Source: Pristionchus mayeri
Taxonomy: Eukaryota > Nematoda > Chromadorea > Rhabditida > Neodiplogasteridae
Length of the DNA: 64,000 bases
Assembly: GCA_036245805.1 (NCBI GenBank)
Contig: BTRK01000003.1
Span: forward strand, 2,542,001-2,606,000
Direction of reading: 5' to 3'
Shown here in pieces: positions 1-13,100 of the stretch. Position 1 is the stretch's first letter. Each line of letters opens with the position of its first letter. Under the pieces are notes generated by a model. The model worked only from the letters and a program-made list of their open reading frames with translations. It was not told the origin of the DNA and searched no databases. A program made the position numbers and the translations under genes.

Positions 1-1510
1 GCGACGATCATCCATTTACCGAAAACAGCTGCAGTGTGGTCGTGCAATCCGAGGAAGTTCAGACCTCCCTCGCGAGGCACAGGAGTAGCCTAAAAGTATG
101 TCACTCTCTCCATTTTTCATACACTATCTCGTTTAAAAAGAGTCATTACTCAAAACCAGAAGGATTTTACCTTTTTTTTAAAGATGAGAAAGCTTTTCAC
201 TTTCAAGATTAAAATGTTTATCTCGTCTAGGTCTTTCAGAAGAGCTATTTATTTATGTGGCCGTTCGCGAATTAAGAACACGGACCGCCCAATTTTAGCA
301 CGACACAGGGAACGACGGTGAGATACATATGAACGGTTAGAAATACGTATTTCTGAAGTCGATTTTCGAACTCTATGTAATCAGTTACTCTTGGGGCAAA
401 TATTGAACATATGCTAGAAAATCCGATTACGGAAACTACAGTAGAATTTAAATTTCCTCAAATTTTCATTGACAATTTTAGTGGTATTTTTTTAAACTAT
501 TGCTATTTTTTTAAATCAGTTAGTTGGAAAATACTTAAACGAAGCCAGATGAAATTTTCCAAATTTTCTGACGGTGTTCCTGAGCGGAAAACTTCCGTTT
601 TCGGTGTTCTATACGGCATCCCTCCCCCAGCTCACCGTCTCCCAGACGTTCTTCTTCACATTCAGGTAGTGTATTTCATGCGGCAGACTCCCTCGAGCTG
701 GCCCGCTCATGTCTATGAACGACGGATCTTCTGTAAGGGATTTATGTAATAGTAATAGGCGGCACGGTAATTGAATATCAAAACGTGGTAGTACTAAAGT
801 GTGAATATTTTGTTTTACGTTAAAGCGCTTTATAGTGCTATCAAAAGTGTCTACATGAAGATCATTTAAAACTTCCAAAAATTAGCATAAGTAACCTTCC
901 GATTCATCGCTTCGGTCGGGGAACTCAGCAGCGCCAATTCCAACGCGACGGCCGTTCTCAAGGGCAGAAAACATCAAGATGCAAACAATTTTCATGCTGA
1001 TTTAATGAAAAAATAAACATCAAATTTCAGAGATTACTGCTGTCAATGCTTATTAGGGTTGACAACACGAAGTCTAAACGAGGACTCGCCCCCCCCCTCC
1101 TTACTCTCCCTAGATTTCGTCATAGGTGAGAGTCGTAGCATCATATTGCTAACCCTACTACTCACCGGTCGTCTGAATCCTCCGAAAAGTACTAGGTACT
1201 CCCTCCACGCGATGAGCGAGGATCGTGATTTTGGCGTGGGATAAGGAGTGCCCGGCACAAGCAGACGATCCCATCTCTTCACACGCTAGTAAAGGACAAC
1301 GATATTTGCTGGGTAATGTACCGTATGGCATTACGGAACCATCTCAAAACAGTTAATTTAATAAAAAAACGACAGAGGCTGTTTACTGAAGCACGTCATC
1401 TTCTTGAATAATTCACTGACCAAGTCAAAGGTCCATAGATCGTTGAAGTGCGCATCGAAGTCGTAGTTGTCCACGTGCCGTTGCAAGCCATTTCCTCCGA
1501 ACATGTATAC
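1..1510 (-). CDS. Kelch-repeat protein, partial (3' part runs off the window)
   Basis: Four exons are proposed on the minus strand: 1421-1510, 1162-1276 (or ending at 1166), 636-730 and 1-89. Joined, they give consecutive beta-propeller blades: VYMFGGNG...HFNDLWTFDL, then RW.RL..PGTPYPTPKSRSS..AWREYLVLFGGF, then HYLNVKKNVWET, then GLHDHTAAVFGKWMIV. The spacing of GG, the aromatic/W position and the N-D-L-W turn is classical Kelch. Splice phases agree if the second exon uses the donor at 1161/1162 (GTGA|GTAGTA); with the stronger-looking donor at 1165/1166 a further small exon would be needed. The first acceptor is TTGAG rather than CAG. Kelch propellers bind protein partners; nothing here identifies which. 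KLHDC4- or LZTR1-like proteins are possible, but the family is not resolved. The gene start is not located; exons at 6430-6713 may belong to it. Confidence 0.82.
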
Positions 1511-2996
1511 CTCAAGAGGAGAGCAGATATCAACGGTGATAATGATATGTGTATATATTTCGCAAAACAACACTATTGTTAACCTTTTTTCCATAATGTT
1601 CAGACAGTATTAAAAAGTGGCTAAATTAAAAGTGAAAAGCAATGTCAACAATACACGAAAAAAAGATAATTTCATTCCAACGGTACCGATGATTTCAATA
1701 CATGATTTGAATATTTTAATCACTCTCTACGCCAAACTTGGCATCTTATGCATCTTATGCATAGGTGGGCGGGGGTTGAAGCTGAGAACTGAATACCGGT
1801 GGGGTCTAAGGTCACAACTGGGGGAGGGTGGGGGGGGAGAGAAAATGTATTTCCCGACTGGGTTGGAGCTAAAAACAGGTAGGGTCTTAAAGCTGGCTTC
1901 AATAGTGCCCATCTATGATATTATGTACCTTCTTATCGCAATTTTCTTTCATCGTACACATTCTTCCTGTACCTTGTCCGTGAGTGGATGGTGTGCACCG
2001 CAGTGGAACATTCGCGGAAATATTCGAGGTGCGTAGAGCGCGTGGGAGTAGTGGATCGGCTCCCTGCGAAATATTTATTGAGCAATTCAAATATTGTTAA
2101 TATTATTGTGATACATTCCCGAGCTATTGGTTCGTCGATTGAGTCAAAAGAAAATATGGTAGAATCCAGAAATCAGTTATAGCACGTAATGCATGTGGTT
2201 TACTTTGTTGAAGACCAAATCGGACTGGATAGGATATTGCATGGGCAGGAGACTAGTATGAGAACGTTCGCGATAATTTCAATAGCTCGTAATGAGGACT
2301 TGACACAGCCCAAAAAACTACTTAAACCTTGTTTTATGGAGTGGAAGGGAAGAGGGGGGAGAGGTGGAAGAAGAGGAGGTAAAAAAATTCAAGAAAACAA
2401 ATCATCGGCTTATCTCGAGAACGAGCAAACAATACATAATGAAAATAAATGACGATGTGAAATCAAATTCTGGAACTATCCGGACAGCAATTGTCTCATC
2501 TTTTATCGTCACGACTTCACCCCGATTTTACCCCGATTTTCCTAATTTTTGGCGAGAAGTGAGGCACATGCATGCTCTACAACTTAAATATGAAAACTCA
2601 AAACGAATTTCCGATTTCGAAAGTTACGCTATTTTTGGTTCACCCGACCGCGTCGCACCAGGATGACCACCAGGAATGGTGACCTCAACAAGACAGTTAT
2701 AGCCCATGGTGGTAGCTATCTTTGGAAAAAAGAACGGCCTTCTATCGTCATTTTAAACGGAATTATGATCATTTAAGTGAACGCGACTTGACTGTCGAAA
2801 ACTGATAGTACCAACTTTGGCCTCTGAATCTCGACGATGACGATCGATATCAAAATTCTGACAACGCAATTTCACAGAGCATCATTCGAAATACTAGTAG
2901 GTAAATTTGTTGCCAGATAGTGGAACTTTTTTTTCCTACCGCCGCACACCCCCGTCAAATGGTCGATTCTCTCGCGATTCGTCTCTTATGATCATA

Positions 2997-4054
2997 GGTG
3001 GGCACCATTGCCTCCAGAGGCAATACCCCCCCGGTTTTGGCGTTCGACCCCCTCCCCCCGCCGGTTTTGGGAATCGCCACCCCACATCAAGAAGGAAAAA
3101 TTCTGAATTACTGCTGTTCCCATAATCCATTTCTAAGCGTTGCGCTTCAGTATTCCATGGGTACCGCCAGAAAACCGGAAAATACGGGGAGACCGGGAAA
3201 GGGGAAATTTTGCATTCTGTCATACTTGTAACTTTTCCATAACATTAAAATATTCGATGTGCAAAAAATTAATCAAATTTAAATATTTTTCATCTTCGGT
3301 CATCCTGATCCATCCCTGAGAGTCGGGAAATGCTTTTGGTTTCATTGGAAAACTCGTCATATAAGCTCCGGAGGGGGTTGCTTTTCTGACATTTCCAGAG
3401 TCATCAGAAAAGCAACCCCCTCCGGAGCTTCTATGACGAGTTTTCCAATGAAACCAAAAGCATTTCCCGACTCCCAGGGATGGATCAGGATGACTGAAGT
3501 TGAAAAATATTTAAATTTGATTAATTTTTTGCACATCGAATATTTTAATGTTATGGAAAAGTTACAAGTATGACAGAATGCAAAATTTTCCTTTTCCCGG
3601 CTCTCCCCGTATTTTCCGGTTTTCTTTGACGCCTCGTTCTATTTCTGTTTCATTTTTTTTCTTTACAAATTTTAAATGTATTATCATTCAGCATCAACTT
3701 ATATTTTTTATCCCCTTTGAAAATGATCGTAGCTTATGATACAATTAGTTTACAACTGATAATACTAGACAGTAGGTTATCTCCTACCCTTTATGATGGA
3801 AAATGATCAATCAGCAAGGAAAATATATTTATCACAATTTATACGTGAAGTTAATTTTTTATATTAATCCGTATATCTTCCTTCATAGCGCGCGGCGGAA
3901 CTGGCGGAACGGCGGAAAGGAAAAAATTTTTATGCCTATTTTTCATGATTTTTTCTTCCCATTTGACGCCTCAGCACCCCCCCCCCCCCTCCCCCCGGTT
4001 TTTGCCCTCCGACCCCCTCCGGTTTTCGAATCTCAGAGGCAACCCCTGCCCACC
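2997..4054. mobile_element. TA-flanked inverted-repeat element with GGTGGGCA ends
   Basis: GGTGGGCA at the left end is mirrored by TGCCCACC at the right, and both ends abut TA. The subterminal DNA is C-rich with a 13-C run at 3977-3989. A perfect-looking hairpin element (3170-3628) lies inside. No transposase is seen, so this is a non-autonomous element at best. A related solo copy lies near 1764. Confidence 0.5.
3170..3628. repeat. Long hairpin (two ~225-bp arms)
   Basis: The left arm (GAAAACCGGAAAATACGGGG at 3170 onward) reappears as reverse complement ending near 3628. The arms meet at about 3398/3405 with a spacer of only a few bases. They are close to identical, with a few substitutions, so the copy is either young or kept alike by gene conversion. 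No coding content. Confidence 0.85.
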
Positions 4055-5053
4055 TATGCTTATGATACTTATAGCCGGCGATGAGCGAAATATTAAAAAA
4101 ATGATACACCGCTGGATAGAGGGCGTCGAGAATAATCAGAATCATGAAAAAGCGGCACATTGTTCTCAAAAATAAAATTCTTAAAAATTTCAAACTATGC
4201 TGTGCAGCATGACTTTTCGATCTATGCATATTTTAAGTTTCCAAAATATATGCTTTCAAAAATCCTTTTTGGCTGCTCCGACAAAACGTTTCCCTGTTCG
4301 ATTTTCTTCAGGCAAATATTTTTGCACAAAACCACGCACCGGTCATGAAATCTAGATTTTTTTCAAAGATTTGTTTGGCGGAGGTTAGCTTCTGACCAGA
4401 GCATTTCTCAAAAGTTGGTGACCGCCCACGGCACGCAACACGCTCCTCTCCCCTACAAATGTGAACTGCGATGCGAACTCACGCGTTTCCGCGTAAATAT
4501 GAACCGGGTCTCCTAGCGAAAACACCTTACCATGTCGAATTATTCTAGAGCGCTGCTAAAGCGACCGAGTGAAAGACCGTGGACATTTCGAATCTTTCGC
4601 GAAAGGTATCATATGTCCCGATAGGATTGGGCCATTCTATAGTAAATAATATTTTCAGGATCAGTGTGACGAAAGTGTCATTAAGCTGTGATACATATAT
4701 TTGGAAGTGAGAGAACAAATGTGGTATATTCGGAATTCAATGACAGAAGAACAAGTGCAGATACGAAAATAATATGTGCAGACAAAAAAAAGGCTTCCAT
4801 ACCATTGATATGCGGTTGCGTTTACAGCAAATCGTCGTGCCTTCAGCAGGAGAGACGCGTCTAAACATGACGTCCATCTCCTGAAGTCGCTTTGTATGAC
4901 TATCAGCTCAGATCATTCATCTTCTAACCTCCCTTTTCTGAGATCCCTAGATCTTTCTACCACTGGATATAAAGCACCAATTATGATTTTGAAGAAAAAT
5001 TCTAAAATCCAAAGAGAAAAATCTGAATGGATATGTGACTTTTCGCTACTTTT

Positions 5054-6225
5054 AGCCTCAAGAGGGCAAATTGTTAGTGCCAAATTGACTAATTAACAGT
5101 CCGAAACATTCCGAATGGGGTTAAATTGATGACTTTTCACATCCAAGCGGTGTTTCTTTCGTTTTTATCTAAATAGTCCTAATTTTTGTTTTTATACGAT
5201 ATGCCCAAAGCGTTAAAAAATGTAAAAAAGGTAAAGGTGCAGCCACGTCAAGCGATTTTACAGTCTCCTTTGTGGGCAGTGTGAATCGAACGGAGGAGTG
5301 AAATCATACCCTAGCCAAGGCGGAGAGACCACTCCTCGCCCCTTTGATCGCACCCTTATCACTCGTACTGATCTGCCCGTGGCATTCAATCGATAATCAC
5401 CTTTCCGATTGGAACTCAGGTCGCAGTGTGTATCATGGTTTACACCAAAGGATAAGGCTTACAAAAAGAGATAGAGTGCAAGAGGGTGAATAAGCGATAA
5501 TAATGTTAAAAATGGTACCATAGAATATTTTCAAAATCTCGATTTTTTACCACTCAAAAATCGAATTTTGGAAGGTTCGAAAACATACCTGGGCCAGGTA
5601 GTTAACTGGCCGCCACCCGTAGATTGGTAGTTCTTTGCTCAGCGGCTACCCGTTGATTGGGCGTTCTCTGGTAGCCATGGATAGTCCGGGCTTGCTCTCC
5701 GGCAGGCTCAGGCTCAGCTGAGTTCGAAAAATAGCCGCCGCCCCCCCCCCCCCCCCCGAAAACAACTAAAATTCCACGGGTGGCCGCCTGGTGAGCGCTT
5801 TTCTATAGGTTGGGACTGCTCCCTAGAAAACAAAAACAGTTTTAACTGGCACTAACTAGTTAGAGCTGAGTTCTTCGAAAAATATGATTTTTATTGCTAA
5901 AATTTATATTTATTTTCAAATAAAGTTGAAAAGACACCATTACGGCTAAAACAAGATGTATTTGCCAAAACTACGAGAAGGGGGATCGCCACAGAATGTC
6001 GAAAAATCGAGGTTTTGAAATTATTCTATTCTATGGAGTGGATTAAACTATTGGTACATGCTTTTACGCGTTGTCCATATCGTACAACACACAAATTATA
6101 GTTGCCTTTCAATAAAAACGAAAGGAGCATCGATTGGATGTGAAAAAATGTCATCAATTTCATTCCATTCGGAACGTTTCGTATAGTGAAGGCTTTGGCA
6201 CTAAGAATGTGCCCTTTTGAGGCTA
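5054..6225. mobile_element. Nested inverted-repeat element
   Basis: Outer arms at 5054-5168 and 6111-6225 are reverse complements (left has CCTCAAGAGGGCAAATTGTT, right the matching AATGTGCCCTTTTGAGG). A second inverted pair at 5517-5548 and 6001-6036 lies inside, suggesting one element inserted in another. A 17-C homopolymer sits at 5741-5757. No transposase was recognised. Confidence 0.7.
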
Positions 6226-6429
6226 TCATAAATTGATGTAATATATATCGGAACTGGAAGGAGCAAAAGAGGTTTAGTTCGGTGGCTGTCTGGGTGATAA
6301 GACATTTCGACAAAACGAAATTGAAAAATACCACTTCCAAAAACCTTTTTAACTGCGTTCTTACATAAAACGCGTTTTAAACAAAATGATGTTAGCGACT
6401 CACCGGCACACGAGCCTTAGGTTCTTCAC

Positions 6430-6713
6430 CTCTGAGATCTGCAGCATATCGCCTATCTGAGACGAAAAAATATTAAAATCCGTTTCTCGAATACCGTACT
6501 TCTCTGATGATAGTCAATGGGAAGGCGGTCTGCCATGGAGACGGCTCAAGATCTCCCTCCAAGCTAGCTTCCGATAACCCTGAAATACTGAATTTCAACT
6601 GCAAACTACGCAATGCTAATTGAAATACCATTTTCCTGCTCTTGATCACTCTCCAGATCCTTCTTGGATTCCCTCCAATATTTGGAACAGGTAGGCTGAT
6701 CTCCGTTCTCCAT
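6430..6713 (-). CDS. 5' exons of an unrecognised gene
   Basis: Three exons in consistent phase: 6629-6713 (ATG at 6711-6713, ends phase 1), 6500-6579 and 6430-6456. They encode a polar, acidic N-terminus starting MENGDQPTCSKYWRESKKDL, followed by a stretch with SPWQTAFPLTIIRE and IGDMLQISE. Acceptors are CAG; donors are GTATTTC, GTACGG and GTGAAG. I do not recognise the protein. The start lies 464 bp downstream of the XPD stop on the same strand, a spacing compatible with a nematode operon or with a separate promoter. It may be the N-terminus of the Kelch protein whose exons begin near 1510, but no linking exons were found. Confidence 0.5.
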
Positions 6714-7177
6714 GATCCCCTTTATTAGATTGATCAGCCGCGAGCGACGGCACTACTCTCGCAGGGCGGTCTGCGATGTGTACTGTAGGCGAGTATACCG
6801 ATCGATTAATATATCTCATGTATTCCAGCGTCACGAACGGCGTCATCAACTCTACGGTCGACAAAAAATAAAAAGTTGAAAAGACTTTATTATCGCTGCA
6901 TTTTGAACAAAGCTACATCACACCCGTAGGTCACGAATTACGATCCAGACAACAGACAACAGAGGCAGCATAATTGGAGGGATGAGGGATGAATTGATAC
7001 GGAAATTACAATGCAGGTGGTACTCTATAACAACTTTAACCAAAGCAACACTGGAAATGTAATTTGACCGTAGACTACGGTCCGTAGTATTGAAAGATCG
7101 GAAACGAATAAGATAAAAAAACTGGTGAGGGAAGATCCTACAATCGATTTCCGTTATCTCGGGCTATGTAAATATAA

Positions 7178-10100
7178 TCAATCGATTCTCTCGACGACTT
7201 TTTCGAACTTGTGCATATTCTTTTCCGTAAGCATCTCCTTAGTAAGTACTGAGATGCCCAGCTGCTCCTTCTTCGAGAACGGCTGCGCCATTAGAGACAG
7301 CCATCTGCAATTACAGCGATCGATATCTGCTGGCCACAAAATTTAAAAAAAAACATTTCTAAAAACCTTTTTCGAAAACGGACATTTCGAAACATTCACA
7401 TTCACATGGAAAAACAACTCGATAAATCCAATTCGAAAAAGAATCTCTCAAAATATTATTTCCGCTATTTTTTTTTACATTTTCAGGCTCTTCTCAATGA
7501 TTTTTATTGTAATTGAAAAATAAAACAGGCAAAGGAATAATTTATTCGTGATAAAAATAGCTTGAAAAGGCATATGTGTGCTCTTGGAAAATGTGAAAAA
7601 ATGTCCTTTTTTGAAAGTTATTTTTTTCGAGGCGAATTTTGCGAAAAGCACCCCGTTGTCAATTTTGTGAAAAGCACCCCGATATCTACAGGCCACTCTG
7701 ATTATCGTAGCCTGAATCAGTATTAGGGATGACGCAACGCAAACGCAATCGCAAGTTTCGAATCGAATAATTCAATTTCAATTCGATTGCGCAATCAGAG
7801 TCGTCGAAGTTAAACTCATTGCGCAATGAGACTCGACTCATTTGCATTGCGCATCGATTGCGTATCGAACCCATTATTCGATTCGGAGAGAAAGGCGAGC
7901 GGTCTCAGTGACGATTCGCCTATGTTTCACGTACCCAATATAATTCCACTCGATATCCGTTTCGTTAAATTGTTGTTCAAATATGTTTCACGTCTGAAGA
8001 GTGATCTCAGAAAAGTAATTTGACAGTTTGCATTGATTGCGCAATGAGAGTCGAACAATGGTTCATTGCGTATCGATTGCGTATCGAAAATCACGTAATT
8101 GCGCAATAAGAGTCATTTTGATCGAGTTTCGCGAACCGTTGCGCATTGCGAACTTTCAACCCTAATCAGTATATACCAATAATCGTACCTTCTCGCCTGC
8201 TGTCCCGCCTCGTCAATGCTCAGGTTCGTGTTCGCTGGGTCGAGGTGCTCCTGTGAAGTAAACGTAATGAGGGATAATGTACTCACAATTGATCGATTTT
8301 TCAAAAAGGTTGGCCCGATTTAAGTCATAAAATTAAGTGAGATATCATAGGGACAAGCAGTACAAAAAATTAGGTAATTTATCCCTGAGCCGTAATTTTG
8401 GAATTTTCAGGTCTCACATCCAGGTCTGCCGTATCTCAGCTCCCAGATGTGCTAGATGTATTGGGATCAAAATACGCGGAAAAGTGAAGTACAATATTTA
8501 AGGTAATAGTGAAGCTGCAAAACTGCAAATGCATGAAATATGAACGAAAAATTGAAATTCCAAGTACAAACTAAAACATAACGCCTCGGTAAGGAACGAA
8601 CCCAGTGAATATAATTGCAGATTATGGAAGCTTAACTACATCTACACATAGGAAAAATAGTAATCTTCAATTTTAAAAGATGTCAAATTTTGAAAAATGA
8701 TCGTTTCGAAGATTTATCATTCCATTCGATCAGCTCAGTGAATTTCTACTATTTTTTAACCAAGGAAGTTAGATGACGTTAAAAGAACATGAAATTATTT
8801 TTTTCACTCCTACCGCTCCGACGGCTCCCCCCTCGCCACTCTCTCTTTCTCGTGCGACACGATTCAGAAGATCTACTCCCCCTCCCTTTTCCCTAACCCC
8901 TAATTATATTCTCGAACACTCTATACTTGTTGAAGCGCCCTTGTGGTGTACGATAAATAAATAAATAAATTTCAAAAAATTCAATTTTCAACCCTCCTGA
9001 GTTGCCCAATTGGTGCCCATACGACTCAGAATTTACTCATCGCTGGTAGTGAATTCAAAAGGTGTTCAATAGAAATCACAATCATGAACATAACCTGTCA
9101 TTATTGGCACTCCAGCAGATGCCATGCCCTTGTTTTATATGCGTTCTTTTATATAACCTGGATCGGGGTGGTCGTAATCCAACATAATTATATATATTGA
9201 CTAAGTTTTAATGAATTCCTTCTTTTTCATTACTAAAAATCATCCTTGGAGCAGAAGAGATGAAAAATTGTGGGCATTTTCAAGAATGTTCAAAAATTCA
9301 AAATTTCGATGTTCAAGAATTTCATATTTATGTTGGTTTTCTCAATATTTCCTATCACTTCTGTTTTCAAGATGATTTTTTGTAATCGAAAACACAGATC
9401 AAAAATCCATGGTCGGATCTACCATAGGATCAATCCTATGGATTCTAAGGTATGGGGTTCGAATCCCAACCTGCACAGCCGCTTTTGCCAAGCTTCGAGG
9501 GAAGTACCAAACAGTCGGCAAAAATTGAATAAGCTTGGCAAAAGTTTATGCAGATGTCGGTACTCGAACACACCATATCATGGGATGAGGTTTACAGCGC
9601 CTTAGACCACTAGGCCACGGATTCTAACGTTGAGATGACCATGCGTTTTCACCTGTGATCGAAAATAGCGGGGATTCTCTGAAATATCAAAGGCGGAATG
9701 ACGTCATAGTTCTCGTCCGACCTAGTGCCCCTACCTCCCCCCCGGATTAACAACTCACTGAAGCTTTTACCATACCTGCATCCAGCGAGGCAGCTTGCCG
9801 CGCTTGTCCGTGCGTGAGAAGCGCTATAATTAATTTATTTTTTTTATTAACAGGGTTATTTGTATTGATAAATTATTAGTATTGTTATTATAAAGCATGC
9901 GTAAAGAAGAGATTTCCTAACCTTATCTGCGAATATCATCAGTCCATAGTCAGTCTTTCCCCTTAGAGCGCGGCCCATGCACTGCGCCGTGTGTCGCATC
10001 GCGTCGAAAGTCAGGAAGTCGTTCTCCCTGGGAGAGACCAAAGATCAAATCGAATATACTGACCATACTTTTTACAGTTTTATTGAATCCCAGTTCCATT

Positions 10101-13100
10101 GTTTCGTTAGTGCTCAATTTGTAATAGAACTTCAATTACACTCAAATTGACTTAAACATTTGCCAGTGATGTTCGTTTCAACAAATTCGTACCTTCCATT
10201 TCCTTTGTTTGGTTGTTTACTTCATTGTATAGCGCTTGATTCTAACGCTAGGTGCATTACATAAACTTATTTTTCAAGGAAAGAATAACTAAACAATTGC
10301 AATAGATTCGACTTTGATTCAAATTAAAAGACATGCTCCACCAACTTCTTATTTTATAATATTTTAACAACAAGGAGAAACACCATAAATATGCTTAGTT
10401 AATATGAAACTATCCGATCCCAGTTGCAACACATGTAATCTCAATAATCCAACCGAAAACACGAAACTATCCAATCTCAGTTTCAACATGCTTAATCTCA
10501 TTGACAACAGAAAACCCAATAAACTTTTAAAAAATAATACCCACTTGATGCCGAATTGATCCCTTAGATATTCGAGTCTCGCCCTTAGGATGCGACTTTC
10601 AGTGTACACGTACGGAATGCCCAGCATGATCACCGCACGACCTAAATAATAACTATCAGGGATAAAACCAAATTATACATTATTAGTTAGACCACAGTGC
10701 TGGGTGAGCACTTTAACGAATCATCCTGTTGTTTTAAGCTGTTAGCACAGAGCTCCACCATTCAGTTTGATCGTATATAGAACAATTATCAAATAACAAA
10801 CAAAAATTAATAAAGATAAATCAAGAAGATAATTAAAGAGAAAAATTTATGACACCAGAATCCATATAGTACAATTTATGACAATGAGCGCCAGACACTA
10901 GACACTGCCAAATAAAGATCAGCAAGGAACATCAATGCGGAACTCATAAATTTTCAGATGCATTATCTAAAGTAATGAATACTTCCGATGGTTGGAGGTA
11001 GTCAAATACTTTATATGACAGACTTTTCGAGACTGTGAACATATCCTTGCCAACATGCTTTTTAATCGATTTTGATCGATTTTGAGGTTTTGGTATTAGG
11101 TTGTTGTATTAGCATACAGGGTGCGAGAAAAGTAAAGTATGGTGACAAATATTAAACAGCATATCTCACGAGTTCGCAAGCATCATGAATCCAGGTTGGG
11201 ACTCAATATGCCTTAGTATAATAACTCCACGATTTACACCATAGTTTCCCAACAAGAAGCTCTGGCACTTAGAGCTACGCGAATTTCAATTTAATAATCA
11301 TGGTGCCTTTGCCCGCAACTCATTTTTCGTACAAACGATAATTTCAAAAACTCGGATAAGTATTACCCCTCTTGATTATAGAGAGAAACCATTCCACATT
11401 AGATTACTCTTGCTTAGCTAGCAATATATTATTAGGAACCGGAGAAATATCAAATTAACTGCACCACACTTCGATAATGACACAACAATTTGAAAAGTGA
11501 CTTATTTGGTTTTCATATTCAGGATGTGTATTTCTTGACATTGCATAGCGTATTACACGGTGGAATTATGAATTTTGATTGTATCAAATTGAATGAAAAC
11601 AAGGTCGTAATATCACGCCTCTCATGAGAGAATCGAGCTGAGCTTGGGAATGGTGAAATGAGCTCCAACCGGTTCTGGCCACCTTCAGGCATGTCCGACT
11701 TACCCCCGAAGTCTCAATGTGCAGGGTTCATTTTGGAGCTCCTTACGTAGGGTCGGATCCCGGCACCTCCTATTTTGTGAGCTGTTTTCTTGGATACAGT
11801 GACAGATTGAGCGAAATTGACCTCTGAGTGACCCCAACTGATTTTTCGAGCTCTATCGATCTGTATAGTTCATTTTATCTCAAAGTCGATTTTAACAGTG
11901 GCACACTCTAAGTCAATTTTCTCAAAAGTGTAGGTGAAGGCGCAGCCAAAATTTTTACAGTGGATGCAGCTCAGAGAGGGCTATCCAATAAGTGGTTTTC
12001 GAAAAAAAATACGAACACTTGGTGATAGTTGTGCCCTTTTTACTGCGTTTGGATCGTTTGAACTTTATTTTCAACAGGGTTATCGATTGAAATTTGATCA
12101 TTTTTGGCCGCGCGCTCCGAAAAGAGCGGTGTCTAATTAAATCGCATGTTGAAAATAAAGTTCAAACGATCCAAACGCAGTAAAAGGGCACAACTATCAC
12201 CAAGTGTTCGTATTTTTTTTCGAAAACCACTTATTGGATAGCCCTCTCTGAGCTGCATCCACTGTAAAAATTTTGGCTGCGCCTTCACCTACATTTTTGA
12301 GAAAATTGACTTAGAGTGTGCCACTGTTAAAATCGACTTTCAAGCAAAATGAACTATACAGATCGATAGAGCTCGAAAAATCAGTTGGGGTCACTCAGAG
12401 GTCAATTTCGCTCTATCTGCCACTGTATCCAAGAAAACAGTTCGCAAAGTAGGAGGTGCCGGGATCCGACCCTACGTAGCTCCAAAATGAACCCTGCACA
12501 ATGAAACTTCGGGGGTCAGTCGGACATGCCTCAGGGTGGCCAAAACCGGTTAGAACTCATTTCACGATTTCCCCTCCATTCCCACGAATTGCAATTCTAG
12601 CTCGATTCTCTCGTGAATGGCGTGATATCTGAATCAAAAATGACAAAATATTGCTGAAATTGCCACTTGGGAGTGATTTGAATGATCCGCAGAAGCAGGA
12701 TCCCAAACCCAAAGTAAACTCAATGCATAATTATGCTCCTGGGTGGTTGCGTATCATATGAAATTTCACGCGATTATTATAACTTCCGAGATTTATGAAA
12801 GTAGCTTCTTAGTAGAAAAAATATTTGTCTAGGGCCGTTCCTAAGAAATCCATTCAAAAAAAGTTCTGGTGTAGAACCTAACCCCCGAATAAAATGGTTC
12901 ATATATTTAGGATCTCGCATTGTTACGGTTATCAAGAAAAAATGGTTGAATGCTCAAACCTTACCGCAGGTCTAATAGGGCACCAAAGAGTACGTCGCAT
13001 TTAGCATTGTAAAACGCTATTTTTATGAGTCATTTCTTTGATAACTTTATACTCACAACCGAGTAGGAATAGTTCTATGAAATTTATGCGTTACTTACCT

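Larger units (their letters stand above)
1511..6429. other. Non-coding stretch filled with inverted-repeat elements
   Basis: No convincing exon was found between the Kelch exons and the exons at 6430-6713. The stretch is either a long intron or an intergenic region. It holds a solo copy of a GGTGGGC-ended repeat near 1764-1850 with a G-run, a dispersed repeat at about 2700-2880 whose reverse complement recurs near 26720-26900, and the elements listed separately at 2997-4054, 3170-3628 and 5054-6225. About 4060-4225 is a partial copy of the 361-bp element at 16199-16559 (shared ACTTTTCGATCTATG end). A 30-nt open segment at 4483-4512 with good splice signals and phase 0 could be a small exon, but is unsupported. 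Confidence 0.6.

Noticed and set aside
4483..4512. Small exon linking the 6430-6713 exons to the Kelch exons
   Set aside because: Splice signals and phase fit, but ten residues without context cannot be told from chance.
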